Shown: positions 23,622-34,855 of the stretch, one piece after another
How positions within the stretch are numbered: the first letter of the stretch is position 1
Layout of the letters: each line of letters opens with the position of its first letter
NCBI GenBank assembly: GCA_026214975.1
Contig: JAOBSW010000622.1
Span: 62,001 to 126,000, forward strand
Reading direction: 5' to 3'
Length of the DNA: 64,000 bases
Source: Gentiana macrophylla
Taxonomy: Eukaryota; Streptophyta; Magnoliopsida; Gentianales; Gentianaceae
The notes under the pieces: generated by a model
Database searches by the model: none
What the model was told of the DNA's origin: nothing
Seen by the model: the letters and a program-made list of their open reading frames with translations, nothing else
Program-made: the position numbers and the translations under genes

Positions 23622-25450
23622 TGTTAGATGTAATATCGTCGGATCAATCATAGATTGACCCGATTCTGCTAAATGAATGCATCAGATCTAGATCTAAACG
23701 AAACAAAGAACATAATTAAAGATCTAAATCTACAAGGGGGTATAGGAGCCTACCATTTTATGTTGCTTAACACCAAGAACAAAAGGCTCCAAGAACATGT
23801 GATTGAGCAGGCACCGTCTTCCAACGTGTGTCTCCCAGCAACACCAAGTGGATGGTGTTTCCCTCCGCCGGACCTCCTTGATATGCTACCGGAATAATCC
23901 CGAAGATTATTCCAACTCGAAACCCGAAGAACTATAGCCGAAAATTCCAAGCTATATTCTTATGATAATGGCGTGTTTAATGTGTTGTGTGATAAAAGGC
24001 ATGGGAGAACTCTCTTTATATAGGAGAGTCATCCTTGTCCTCCAAGAATTTATTTAATTAATACAAAATCAATTGAAATAATCATTTTCCTAAAAAGATA
24101 TATCTAAGATATTCCAAAATAAATAAGGATATATAAAAGATATTCTTTTCCTTAAATTATTTAACACATAAATAATTTAATCACATGTCTTATTATTAAT
24201 TTAGGAAAACAAATTTCCTAATAATAATATATAAATATGCGCCACATGTAAACCCCAAAAAAAAGGTCCACACGCACATTTCTATATTTGACCAATTAGG
24301 TCAAAAGGTCAACACACTAATTTGGGCCGAGTCCACGAAAAATGTCTCTTTTGTGTATTTAATTATCTAGTCCAACTAAACAATTAATCCACATATCAAA
24401 TAAATAGTCCAATCCAACTATTTAATTATAATTGAGGTGAAGCGACGAGAAAACCTATATGCTATATTAGGAGCCACGTTGGGGACCATGGACCCATATT
24501 CAGTAGCTACAATAAATCGAATAAAATTATTCATCAGACAGATTAATTATATCCAACCTATTAATTCCGGGATTACACCACTATAAACCCGAAACTGCAC
24601 TCTATGGAATATAGATAACTTACACTCAATTTATGAGTCGAAAGCGTCCACTAATATAATCATTACATACGGATAAATCCTCTATAGACAGTTCACTTCG
24701 ATTCGGGATATTTCCGTAAACCCTTCTCGAAACATATTATCCTTATTTACCATTAACCCCCTAGTGATCAATTAGTTCATATCCAATATAATATGAACTC
24801 GGCCGATCGATCAGTTTCTAGGGTTAACAAATAAGGGAACTGTCTGTCTACTTCTTGAGGGAAGGAATGGATTCCATATCTGTGATAGCACAGACCACTC
24901 ACTCATCCCAGAATAGAGCCAACGAGAAGTGTTGGACCACATACTTCGAAGTGATCCTTACTAACACATCAAACCCTACCCTAGTCTAAGCTGTTGTCTG
25001 TGATCACCTCAGGATTGAGATTAATCCATATATGATCATCTTGTGATTCGTTAAGACTTCTCGGTTTCGGAATTATATCGAGAACTCCAATCAAATCGGT
25101 CCAGCCCTATATGACTACCATTATATATAAATGCCCCACTAAGTTCCCTGTTACCGACAGTCCAGATAAGACTGTCACACCCTAAAGTGTTCTGGGTGCA
25201 TTATTAGCATATTAATCATGAGACCCGTACTCAGATTAATCAACGCTACGGACTAAGTTAATTTTAAGTACATCTCACTAACTCAATCCTCTTGTGTATA
25301 GCCATACACTGAGTTATGTGATTACATAAACGAGGTACTTAGGTTTTTCAGTAGTGTCTTAATTATAAGCACACATGCATATAATAAGATGAATTATTAA
25401 TTCTGTCCTAAAACAATTACATAATTGTCTTTCGGGCACTACACCTAACA
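23622..25450 (-). repeat. 5' LTR of element A
   Basis: 1829 bp. On the minus strand it starts TGTTAGGTGTAGTGCCC at 25450 and ends ACATCTAACA at 23622. TATA box on the minus strand near 24012-24022. It is related to the B LTR but clearly another subfamily: the U3 parts diverge strongly. Confidence 0.9.
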
Positions 25451-26228
25451 AGATCTAGATTATCCTTGCATCTAATCATCTATGAATTAATTAAACGAAG
25501 CTTAATCTTTATTCGATTCATTAATAGGAAACGCAGAATTATGGGTTGCGCTCTTCAGATCTGCGACGGTCTTTATCGCTAGATCTGAATACCTAGTAAA
25601 TCCTAATTCTGTTGTTCGGCGTCAGCTACGTTGATCGGAAGTAGTAATTAAAATGAGTAATAGGTCTGGCCAATCTAGTAATCATAATTAGTAAATTAAC
25701 ATGAAGGACCGCAAGTGAAGTGTTAATTAGGACATCATCTTGATGGACCCTAGGAACGTGCTGGTCAGTGTCGACAGCTGTCATGGCAGGTTAGCGGTAT
25801 GTGGTAACGCTCAATATCGGCAATTCTAGTTCTCTATGCGTATGGGCTATTACGGACCAATTAAGGAGGGTAGCTTGCATATAGATTTTCTACTGCCATT
25901 GTCGGAGTAGATTGGGTTAAGAATTGCACCCGTAGCTTAATTACAAATATGGATCAGATGAGGATTAAGGGGAGATTAGTTATGAATAGCCTGGTTAATG
26001 CCTTTTCGATACATGATTGAATTGGTTTATTTGCATCCTTTTTATTTACTGTTCCTTTATGTTGGTCAATGACCACCCCTATCCGGTTGACGTATGAATT
26101 GTGGTTGTGTTTAGCATTATTAAAGAATAGTCTCTGTGGGATCGACCTTGACTCGCCCTTGCTATACTACGATTGAACTAGTACTCTTGCTAGTATTTTG
26201 AGTGTGTTAAGAGACTTACACGCGATCA
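25451..26228 (+). repeat. LTR fragment F (3' part, Gypsy-like), target of A
   Basis: The stretch ends in the phrase TGTGGGATCGACCTTGACTC, then CTATACTAC, TTGCTAGTA and GATCA. This parallels the 3' end of the element E LTR on its own strand (reverse complement of 40477-40600), so it looks like the end of a plus-strand LTR of a Tat/Athila-like element. Its left part was displaced by A. No primer site follows, so it is a solo LTR, a 3' LTR or a truncated piece. The start is unknown. Confidence 0.5.
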
Positions 26229-26856
26229 GGAGGCACGATCAGCCAGGAGGTTTTCAAGAGGTTGGGCAAGGCCACTGCAGACCTGGCTGCCCAAAAGAAT
26301 AAGACTGCCGAGCTGAGGCAGACACGGGAAGAGCTCAAGGCGGCCTCTAAGCTTAGGGAAGCAGAAGTGAAGGCCCTGCAAGCTCAGCTCTTAGCTCAAG
26401 AGGAAGAGCTGAAGTCCTTGGCGAGTGAACTTGTTGAGGAGAAGAAGATGAAAAAGGAGGAGGTTGCTGACCTCCTAGAGGGTAGCCGATCTGGAAGCTG
26501 CGATTCCGGTTCCGTGTGCTGAGGCCATTCAAGAGTACAAGGCTTCGGCAGAGTTTGTCGAGGCCTTAAAGGTGTTGCTGATCCCAGTCCTTAACCATGG
26601 GTATACCCAGGGAGTGGACGAGGCGATGATCCAATACCCTTCCCTTGTACAGGATAACCTTTCTAAGAAGGTTTATTATAAACAGGAAATGAGCGCAGTC
26701 GACACGGAGCGTGTCCATGACTTTAAGGCTAGGGTGGACATCGTGTCCAAGTATGTTGTCCAGCCGGCTGGTGCTCCTGGTCCGGTCCCTTCATCAGTGC
26801 ATCAGAAGAGTCCTACTCCAGACTCTTTATGTTTTAGGAGTTTATTTTTGATTTGA
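26229..26856 (+). pseudogene. Antisense ORF remnant of Tat-like element D, coiled-coil protein
   Basis: Two plus-strand frames (26232-26522, then the frame of 26572-26856) form one broken ORF. The first part is a long Ala/Glu/Lys/Leu heptad-like coiled coil (residues such as AELRQTREELKAASKLREAE). The second holds LLIPVLNHGYTQGVDEA and a short conserved-looking tail ending near 26790. Small indels around 26480-26515 separate the frames, and the 5' end is lost at the junction with LTR F. It runs opposite to the D gag-protease. Tat/Retand elements are known to carry an additional antisense ORF between pol and the 3' LTR. I assign it on position, orientation and coiled-coil content, which is an inference. 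Confidence 0.5.
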
Positions 26857-27734
26857 ACAATTTTGTACTATGATTTTATTAAAGAAGTTACTTTGTTAGT
26901 TTTGTGTTCTTGTGTGTTGGACTTTGTTAAGTTTTGTTTTGTTTTGGTTATATTGTCAGGAAAGTATTGCCGGAGGAGTGTTCCCCCAAGTATGCCATTT
27001 ATTAGTCTCAACTTTTGGATGCATACTTGTTTGTGTTGGTGAGCCTGCCGTTGGAGTTCGGCCCGTGCAGACCTAAGTTAGTTACTGAACTCTACTCGTG
27101 AGTTCGGGAAACTATTCGTTTGGCCTTAAAATCTCACGAGTCAGTTTAGCTTTGGTCTTACGACGAGCAGGACTAAGTTTGATCATCTTTAATATAAATA
27201 GTTAGCCCAGACGAATAACTTTACGGCGAGCAGGGCAGGATTGGCCAAACTAATCACGTAACGTTTTAAGGGCGAGCAGTCGAAAGTTGCTCTATTTGTT
27301 TTGAGTTATCTGTTGCTTATTTATCGTTGATATGTTTGTCATTGTTTGTCATTGTTGGATTGGGTATGCTCTCCAGTATGTCATGTACTCCCTAGGATTG
27401 GTGGATGACATACTTGTTTAGACTACATATCTTGCTGAGCTCATCGCTCGGATTTAATTGTATCAAGCTTAGTAAAGTTCTTCAAGGGGAGTGCCACCCG
27501 ATATGCAGCTCTGAAATTTTAGATTTCACACTTATATTTATACATGAGGCCGAGCTCTACTTGTGAGCTTGGGTAACTACAAGTTAGGTACTAAATCTGT
27601 GCAACTCAAGGTAGCTTTAATCCTATATTAGCTTACAATAAACTGGACTAAGTTAAATTGACCTTAGGACCAACTGAGTAAGGTTAGACGAACTGAACTT
27701 GACAGTACGGACTGAATTCATGCGTGAAGTTTTA
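26857..27734. other. Non-coding 3' region of element D
   Basis: No ORF. Contains loosely repeated phrases such as the CTCGTGAGTTCGGG/CTTGTGAGCTTGGG pair (near 27100 and 27560) and GACGAGCAG-type words that grow into the ordered tandem array to the right. Confidence 0.5.
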
Positions 27735-28107
27735 AGGATGTGTGGGTCAGGCTAGTGCTGTGCTCTTGTTTAAGGGCACGGCGAGCAGGCCAAGTCGGAC
27801 AGACGTCTTGCGTGGAGTTTTTTTTAATATTTTTTTTAAGGACGAGCAAGGCCAAGCTAGTGCTGACTTCTCGTTTAAATGCACAAAGAGAGGGCCAGGT
27901 CAGACTGACATCTCGCTTGACGTTTTAAGGACGAGCATGGCAGGCTACTACTGATTTCTCGTTTAAAGGCACGGCGAGCAGGACCAGGTCGGACTGACGT
28001 ATCGCGTGAAGTTTTAAGGATGAGCAGGGCAGACTAGTGCTGACTTCTCGTTTAAAAGCACAATGAACAGGGCCAAGTCGGACTTACGTCTCGCGTGAAG
28101 TTTTAGC
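27735..28107. repeat. Four-unit tandem repeat (about 90-105 bp units)
   Basis: Units start near 27735, 27840, 27928 and 28018. Each contains GGCTAGTGCTGACTTCTCGT, TTTAAAGGCACGGCGAGCAG, a CCAGGTCGGACTGACG-like word and GTGAAGTTTTAAGGA. The first unit has a T-rich insertion. Tandem repeats between the coding part and the 3' LTR are common in Tat elements. Confidence 0.8.
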
Positions 28108-28344
28108 GTGGGGTGTATGGACTGTTGGTGATTTATAAAGTAAGGCAGAAAAAGCAAGCATATTGACGCAAAGCAATATTATTCAACGAAAATGGAAATA
28201 TCTACAACCGATATCAAAAAGGATGTGACCAAAGTGCAGAAATGAAACAAAAGATCCAAGGCAGATAGTAAAACAAAATAAAAAGAGCCAAAGTGCAGAA
28301 ATAAAAGGTAGTTCAAAAAAGCAGTAAATGATAAAAACTTGCCG

Positions 28345-30506
28345 ATTTGATCAAGCCAGAACGATTCCTTTGTCCTTGATAGTGGTCGCGTAGCAACATT
28401 TAGCGACCTCCAGATCTCCTTTAATCTCAACCGAGCCATGGGCGGTCGAGAACTTCATACTGATGTGAGCTGGTGAGATTACGGCCCAAAGGTCAGTCCA
28501 GGCTGGCCTTTCAAGAATGATGTTGTATGCTGCTGGTGACTTGACTACGATGTAAATGACCATGAGGGTCCTTCCTACTGATTCCTTTCCGAACATTGTC
28601 ACAAGCCGAACCATCCCCATGGGATGAACAGGTGGACCAGCAAATCCAAACTGGGGTGTAGAAATAGGAATCAGTTTGGACTATTTGAGATGCATAGCCT
28701 GAAAAGCTCTAAATTATAAGTCGTTGTCGGCGCTGCCCATGTCAACACAAACTCTCTTCATCAGATTCTTGTTTACTACAACCTCGATGACCAATCCTTT
28801 ATTGTTCGGGAGCAGAGGGAGTGGGTCCTTAGGTCCGTAGCTTACTTCATGAAAAGGAATATGACTTCCTCTACTCACTTGGACGCCCCCTGATCGGGCG
28901 TTTGGGATGCCAACCTCGAAGGCACTGCCAGGGCCTCCCACAATAGTGTTGATATTGTTGATCGGTCGATTGTCCATCTGCTGATCCTTATCTGGGGACT
29001 GATCTCTTCTTCGATGGGGCTCTCCCTGCCGACTATGGTCTCGGTAATAGTTCCTCTACTGGTAATCCAGTCGTCCTCGATGCTCACCATACTGAGGTCG
29101 CACCACAACCTCATCCAACTTCCCTTCCGCAATTGCTGCATACACATCTTATTGAAAATCTCTACAGTTGTCCAGATCATGCCCAGTGTCTTGATGGTAC
29201 GTGCAGAACTTGCTCTGATCCCTTCTATCCGGAGGGATTTGTAGTGGTGTAGGGGTTTTACTAGCCCTTTTCACTCCATGATGACGAGCACTTGTTCACG
29301 AGGCCTATTTAACGTTGGAAAGTCTCACGGCTGTATGGCACTTTTCCTCTCGGGTCGTCCGCCCGATGATCCAATTGCTCACTCTCCATATGGCATCCTT
29401 CTCTTGTCAGAAACATCATCGACCTTATCTTTCCTGGACTCTGACTTTTCCATTTCTCACTTCAGCCGGTTAGCCTCTTCTCCTTGATAATGTTTAAATG
29501 CCATCCCCATGCACTCCTCCATAGACGTAGGGAGCTTACTGCTCAACTTAGCATACAAACTGCCTTCACATATTCCTACCACAAAGGACGCGATCCGAAC
29601 ATGGTCGTCGGCGTCTCACACTTGAAGCGATTCCTCGCTGAACCGTTTAAGATACTGTAGCACGGTTTCGTCTTTCTTCTGCTTGAGAGAGAACAAGTGG
29701 GTAGAATTCTTTAGAAATGGCTTTACCGTGATGAAAGCGTTGAGGAACATTTTTCTTATAGTGTCAAAGTTGTAAATAGTTCTGGGCGGTATCTTCTTAA
29801 ACCACTCACGGGCTCGGCCCGTAAGCAATGCTGGAAACGCCTTGCACTTCATCTTTTCGGGAGCACAGTTGAGATTCATGTGCGTAAGGTACTAGAACAA
29901 ATGCTGCTGAGGGTTCTTAGTCCTATCATAGGGCTCTAAATTTGGGATGTTGAACTTTGTCGGATGGGGGTAGTTGTCAATCTGTTATGAAGAAAGGGAT
30001 TCGAGAGCCAGGAGCGTAGATATCCTTCCGACTATAACATCCAGTTCGGTGCGAGCTGCCTTCATTGCCTGGAGTACAACCAGCTGCTTTCTCAGGATGG
30101 AAGAGGAGGACCGATCATCTTTTCTATTTTCTCTACGTCTTGGTTGTGAAGGCGTTTGCTTCCATGACCCATCATTAGGGTCATCCTCCTCCTCTAGCTC
30201 TTAATTCTGAGAATTTTCCCCAGACGAACCTCCCTTCGGCTGATCCTGACCTTGCGAGTTTTCATCAAGGGGTGCTTCTTCATCTAAACCCTCCCAGTCT
30301 TCGTCATCTTTGTCCTCTTCTGCCAAGACGACGTTGAGAACATCTTTTTTTGTTGTATCATCGAGAGCCGTGAGTTGATCTACCAACTCCCGGTGGGTTG
30401 TGTCGAGGGAGACTAGTTCATGCTACTGGTTCTGGTTGTTGGCATCCGATTCACTTGTGTTGTTGGTACCGTTGCCGTTAGTGGCTTGTCGATGTGTGGT
30501 CACCAT
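28345..30506 (-). pseudogene. gag-protease pseudogene of Tat-like Gypsy element D
   Basis: The frame starts at the ATG at 30504-30506. After an acidic region (30201-30386) comes a retrotransposon gag core (29616-29879) with FPALLTGRAREWF, LFSLKQKKDETVLQYLKRF and similar signature segments. Further on is a histidine/cysteine segment FCTYHQDTGHDLDNC (about 29165-29215). The aspartic protease region follows: VCVDMGSAD near 28720-28745, where DTG or DSG is expected, and NIILERP-type flap and end motifs (28351-28620). Stops such as TAG in place of CAG, plus frameshifts, break it. RT, RNase H and integrase are absent: the frame ends at about 28345 and repeats follow. This looks like a gag-pro-only derivative. 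Confidence 0.8.
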
Positions 30507-30548
30507 GTTCGATCTTAGAGCTTTTCCTGAAATTATCAAATTAGGGGA

Positions 30549-30566
30549 CCCTCCTTCTTGCGCCAA
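30549..30566 (-). other. Primer-binding site of element D
   Basis: Minus strand TTGGCGCAAGAAGGAGGG begins right after the LTR end ...GATCATCCA. TGGCGC is the usual start of a Gypsy primer site. I cannot assign the tRNA. Confidence 0.6.
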
Positions 30567-30756
30567 TGGATGATCCAAAAATCGTCAAGGTAAACTTCTA
30601 GGGTTCTTTCCCTTGATGATAACCTAAGGATGCTCTTTTAACATAAAATTATGAAAGAAAAAGGAGGGTGATTTGGTGTGTTTTAGACTGCATATGATAG
30701 TGATCAAGCTACCTACGTATCCAATGCTGGGATGGGAATCAAGTCTCTGTAGTTCC
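30567..30756 (-). repeat. 5' LTR of element D, 3' part
   Basis: About 190 bp, on the minus strand from ...GGATACGTAGGTAGC... to TGGATCATCCA. It is cut at 30752-30756 by insertion of element S and resumes at 52110. Confidence 0.7.
30752..30756. repeat. Left target-site duplication of S (GTTCC)
   Basis: GTTCC directly before TGTTGGAC and repeated at 52110-52114 after the other LTR. Confidence 0.95.
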
Positions 30757-32455
30757 TGTTGGACTTATTTCTATGTTTTGATGATGAGTGCCAGACTAGC
30801 TGTTATAGTGCAAAGGCAAAAAGATGTCTAGATCAAATGTATAGGTTTATTAGAGTTTGATTTATGAATAGGTTTGATCAAACAAGCACTGTAATGGTCA
30901 GCTGGTTCATATCAACAGACTGGTCTATATCAGTAGGGTAGTTAGGTCAGTAGACTTTTCTGGAACCTGCTGAAGACTAAAGGCTGAGGGGTCAAACTCA
31001 GTTAATGAAGGCTAAGGGATCAAACTTAGTAATTAAAGTCAAGGATATGCAATCAGAATTTAGGCAAGTCTGTGATGACCTAAACTGATTTCATATACAT
31101 TGTGTAGAAGGTCTAAGTTCCATAAGTTGGATGATAATTGGAACTTGGTTATAATTTAAAAGGTGTAATCTAACTTCACAAATAAAAGTTAGATAAAAGT
31201 AATCAGCTGCATTGTATTTGACACACAGCAAATTGATGTTCAACAGTTTGATTTGTATTACAGCAGACTGATGAACCTACTGATAATATACCTCGGTTAA
31301 TTCAAGATTACATTGGAAGATTACATGGATAAGGACAACCAACCACCTCTGATTTATCAAACAAATCAAGGGCTGAGATTAAATGGACGTTGGGATGATT
31401 CAGAACTTTATCCAATGGTTATAAGTCAAAGGGTGGATAGACTGCACTGTCAAAAAGGAATTCTGACAGTGTCAGTCCTATGAATAGTGACAGAAAGCAA
31501 GTCAAATGGGACAAAAACCAGGAACGGTTATATTTGAATTTCAAATACAAGTCACATGCATTCCTACCTATAAATAGAGGACTTTCAACTCAGAAAAAGA
31601 TGATGATGATTGATGAACTTTAAGAGAAAAATATAAGAGATAATTGAAAGTGAAAAAGCACCTGCTTGAACCTCTTGAGCTTAACTTCATCGATTCAGAG
31701 AAAATCTTCAAGTGTATTCTCGTATTCAAGCTACATCATGTTTACACACTTGAAGGCGCAAGTGTTGATTATATCATCCTAATCAAGCTGCTGCAACTGA
31801 ATCATTTACTTGATTCATTCTTTACTTTATAAAGAACCTGCTGAAGACATTGAAGCATCTATTGGGTGTGAAAGACTGTTGTTTGTGGTGGAGCTGGTGA
31901 AGAGGCAATCCTACCCTTCAAGGACCAGTGGAAGACTTTGGAGCAAGCAATCCTACTGTTCCAAGTGTTCGGTTTAGAAGCCATAGTTATTGGTGAAGGA
32001 CAAGCAACTTAGGAATCTTTGTAATGACTACATCAAAGATCTCTAGTGAATTACCTCCAACATCACAGGAGAAGAACAGGATTACACCACCTGGAACCAC
32101 TATAAACTCTACCTACTTACTTTCTCGCACTTACATTACGCATTTAGTTTACCATACACATCAACCTCATTGAATCTAGCAATCGAAATCACACACTCAC
32201 ACTCATGAGTATCCAATACTTAGTATCATATTGAACAACAAGTAATAAGGCTTAATTTTTGATATAAATCCGCTGCACAAATTCAGTAAACTCAACCATC
32301 GATAGACTATCGTTTATCGAAAACTATTGAGGCATCAAGCAGACTACCGAGGTATCGATGAGATTGAAGTTGTTGAGTTTGTTAACTCCAAAAGTTTTAA
32401 GTGTTAAGTTTATTCACCCCTCTAAACTTAACCAAAGCCTTTTCAAGGACCAACA
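30757..32455 (+). repeat. 5' LTR of element S
   Basis: 1699 bp, TGTTGGAC...GGACCAACA. TATA box TATAAATA at 31569-31576. Compared with 50380-52109, most differences sit at CAG/CTG triplets. Confidence 0.95.
31569..31576 (+). promoter_or_regulatory. TATA box of the S 5' LTR
   Basis: TATAAATA in CCTATAAATAGAGGAC, conserved at 51192-51199 in the 3' LTR. Confidence 0.7.
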
Positions 32456-32456
32456 A

Positions 32457-32473
32457 TTGGTATCGGAGCAAAG
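32457..32473 (+). other. Primer-binding site of S (initiator tRNA-Met type)
   Basis: TTGGTATCGGAGCAAAG directly after the LTR end, matching TGGTATCAGAGC with one difference. Confidence 0.9.
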
Positions 32474-32561
32474 GCTTACATTGCTCAAGTAATCCTACTT
32501 GTTGTGCTTGTGAAAATACTTTGAAACCTTTTCAAATCACTGATTTTCAAAGACTTGCATC

Positions 32562-34267
32562 ATGGATAACAACCAGTATGCTAGTTTAATGTTGATGTGT
32601 TCTGCAGATCGTTTTGATGAATACAAACGTCGTATGCAGGCTTACCTTGCTGCCACCCATGATGAAATGATGGATGTGCTCACAGATGGACCACTGGAGA
32701 TTACAAAGTCGATGAACGGTGGGTGAAGAGACACAGTACATTCCAAAGCCTAAAAAGGAATGGACTGCTGAAGATAGAAAGAGAGCAAATCTGAACAACA
32801 TTGCTATTGATATTATCTACACAACTCTGGATAGCAATATGTACATGAAAGTGAAAGATTGTGAAACAGCAAAAGAACTTTGGGACAAACTACAGTTGAT
32901 TGTGAAGGCATTGATGAAATAAAGAAGAATAAAATCAGTGTGGCAAAGAAGAAGTTCCAAAAGTTTGAAATGAAGCCCAATGAAACCATTGAACAAATGG
33001 AATCTAGGTTCAATGCAATTCTGGATGAACTCACCCTGCTGTGTGTTAATTACTCAAAAGAAGAAATCAACACAAAAATCTTGGAAGCTTTACCTGCTAC
33101 TGATGGATGGAAGATGAAGGTGACAGCCATAGAAGAAATAAGAAGACTACATGAAGAAGATACATTCAAGTTGTTCTCAGATCTCAAAGCGTATGAATTC
33201 AAAAAGAAGTTGTCACCTACCACTGAAAATGAAGAGCCAAAAACCACAGCATTGGCTGCTTCACATCAAGAAGAAGGATCGAAGCTCAAGATGAATTATT
33301 GGATGAAATGCAAGAGCAAATAGCATTCTTTGAGCAAGAAGATCGAGGATGATGAAAGGTGGGAAAAGCTCACCTAGGAATTTCACAAAGAAATTCTTTG
33401 AAAAGAAAAGGAAGAAACAAAGAAAGACAATGATTTCTTGTGTTTCAATTGCAAGAAACCAGGACACTTCGGACTGGTATCGTCTGAATTAAAAGCAGTA
33501 AAAGGAACCAGATTATCTTTGCTTTAAGCGCAAGAAGCTGGACATTTCGGACATTGTCCGGATCTTCAAAAGAACAAGAGTCAACAAAGAAGACATGGCA
33601 AGAAGGCTATGGTTCTTTGAAGATGAATCACGGTTATGAAGTGGAATCGAAAGGAAATGAATCACATGACACGGCATTGGCTGCTGATATGGAAGACTAT
33701 GCATTAATGGCTAATATGGATGAAAGCAGAGGAGGTATACAACATCGTATCTATTAACACTCCTACCTTGAAAGTGATTGTGAATCAACTTGTGGTTCAA
33801 ATCCTAGAAACTCTTACAATGAAGAAACTTTGGATGCCATCCTCAATCAAGCGAGGAAAATACAATGCGGTTATGAGATTATGAAGGCTGAAAGAAGCTC
33901 TTCAAGTTGAAGTTGAAAGATTGAATCTTTGAATTAAGGGTTCTCAAAGGTAAAGAAAAGTTGTTGGGACGAGAATCGGTATAAGCCCATTTGAACATTG
34001 GTAGCTTACGAATCTGCTGATCCATCTTGTTCAATTACTGCATACAAATCTGGAAAGCCTTATGGTGATAGAACAGGGCTTGGATTTGGGACTCAACAAT
34101 CCAAAAAGAGTGGATCCAGTAAGGGTAATGAACCTAGTGTCAGAATTGGTCCTAAGTTTGTACCTACACAAGATCCAACTCATGATAAGGTTCTTGAGGA
34201 GGCAATAAAACTCACGAGAATGCTTCAAAGAAGCAAAATCGGAAGTCAAGGAAGTCAACGACTCTAA
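32562..34267 (+). pseudogene. gag: gag pseudogene of S
   Basis: Starts at ATG 32562 and encodes a Copia capsid of the UBN2/DUF4219 kind: DRFDEYKRRMQAYLA near the start, WTAEDRKRANLNN at about 32760, and METNETIEQ-like, FNAILDELTLL and ILEALP segments up to 33323. Two CCHC zinc knuckles follow. The first (CFNCKKPGHFG, 33441-33473) has lost its last Cys, and the second (33518-33560) is frameshifted. Frameshifts near 32715, 32915 and 33325 and several later ones break the frame. A C-terminal, Ser/Lys-rich stretch is readable at 33998-34267. Capsid protein for the virus-like particle in the cytoplasm. Confidence 0.85.
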
Positions 34268-34855
34268 TAAAAGGAACAAATCCAAAAATAGGATTCTTTG
34301 TGCCTTCTAAGCCTCACGATAGCGAGACACTGCTACCAAGTCTCTTTGGACCACATAAGGGTAAGAAAGAAATATTCCAAGGATAAGAATCCTAAACCCA
34401 AAAATGTTAATCATTCAAGGGATACTTATCTCAGGGGGAAAGGTAGACTGTTCCCTGCTGATAATGATTGGAATATTACTGCCCCCATTGATAGAATCAA
34501 CAGATAAAACCATACTGCTAGGGTAAAACCTAGGCAATGGATTCAGCAAAGGACTCAGCAGACTCCATATTACAGGGCTATCCCTAACAAACAGCAAACC
34601 TATGGTTATGCTGCTGCTTCTAACAAGAAAATCACTTCAAACAGCAATATATACCAAAAAGCCAGAAAACATATGTGAATCCTACACAACCAACTGTTAG
34701 ATCTTATGGATTTGTGGAATACATGTATGAACCTAAGTATGACACTTTTAAAAGAAGACCTTATGGAAATTTACCAGGGATCATGCTTACCACTGACCAT
34801 TATGGACCAAAACAGATTTGGGTACCTAAAATGCATTGATTTTGTTTTGTAGGGT
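34268..34855 (+). other. Degraded gag-pol junction of S
   Basis: Low-complexity Asn/Gln/Tyr-rich coding remains in changing frames. No domain is recognisable until the protease motif at about 34862. Confidence 0.5.

Larger units (their letters stand above)
1..25450 (-). mobile_element. LARD element A (Copia-like, non-autonomous), interrupted by B and C
   Basis: Minus-strand LTR element whose 5' LTR is at 23622-25450 and whose 3' LTR runs off the left edge (1-1153). Without the two nested elements, the interior is about 5.4 kb. It matches the interior of element B in the opposite orientation, for example 2570-2735 against 8641-8800 and 20976-21325 against 6982-7286. No gag, protease, integrase or RT is visible, so it fits a large retrotransposon derivative that needs enzymes from another element. 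The LTR start (TGTTAGGTGTAGTGCCC) loosely resembles Angela-type Copia LTRs, which is an inference. Only the right flank (AGATC, 25451-25455) can be seen, so the TSD is unconfirmed. Confidence 0.85.

Noticed and set aside
23673..23950. Short ORFs on both strands in the A 5' LTR
   Set aside because: They lie in the R-U5 part of an LTR; the corresponding B LTR does not keep them.
27735..28107. CRISPR-like or satellite array
   Set aside because: Only four contiguous units within a retrotransposon 3' region; no spacer structure and too few units for a satellite.
29974..30204. Plus-strand ORF opposite the D gag
   Set aside because: Mirror of the gag pseudogene, which has clear domain similarity on the minus strand.
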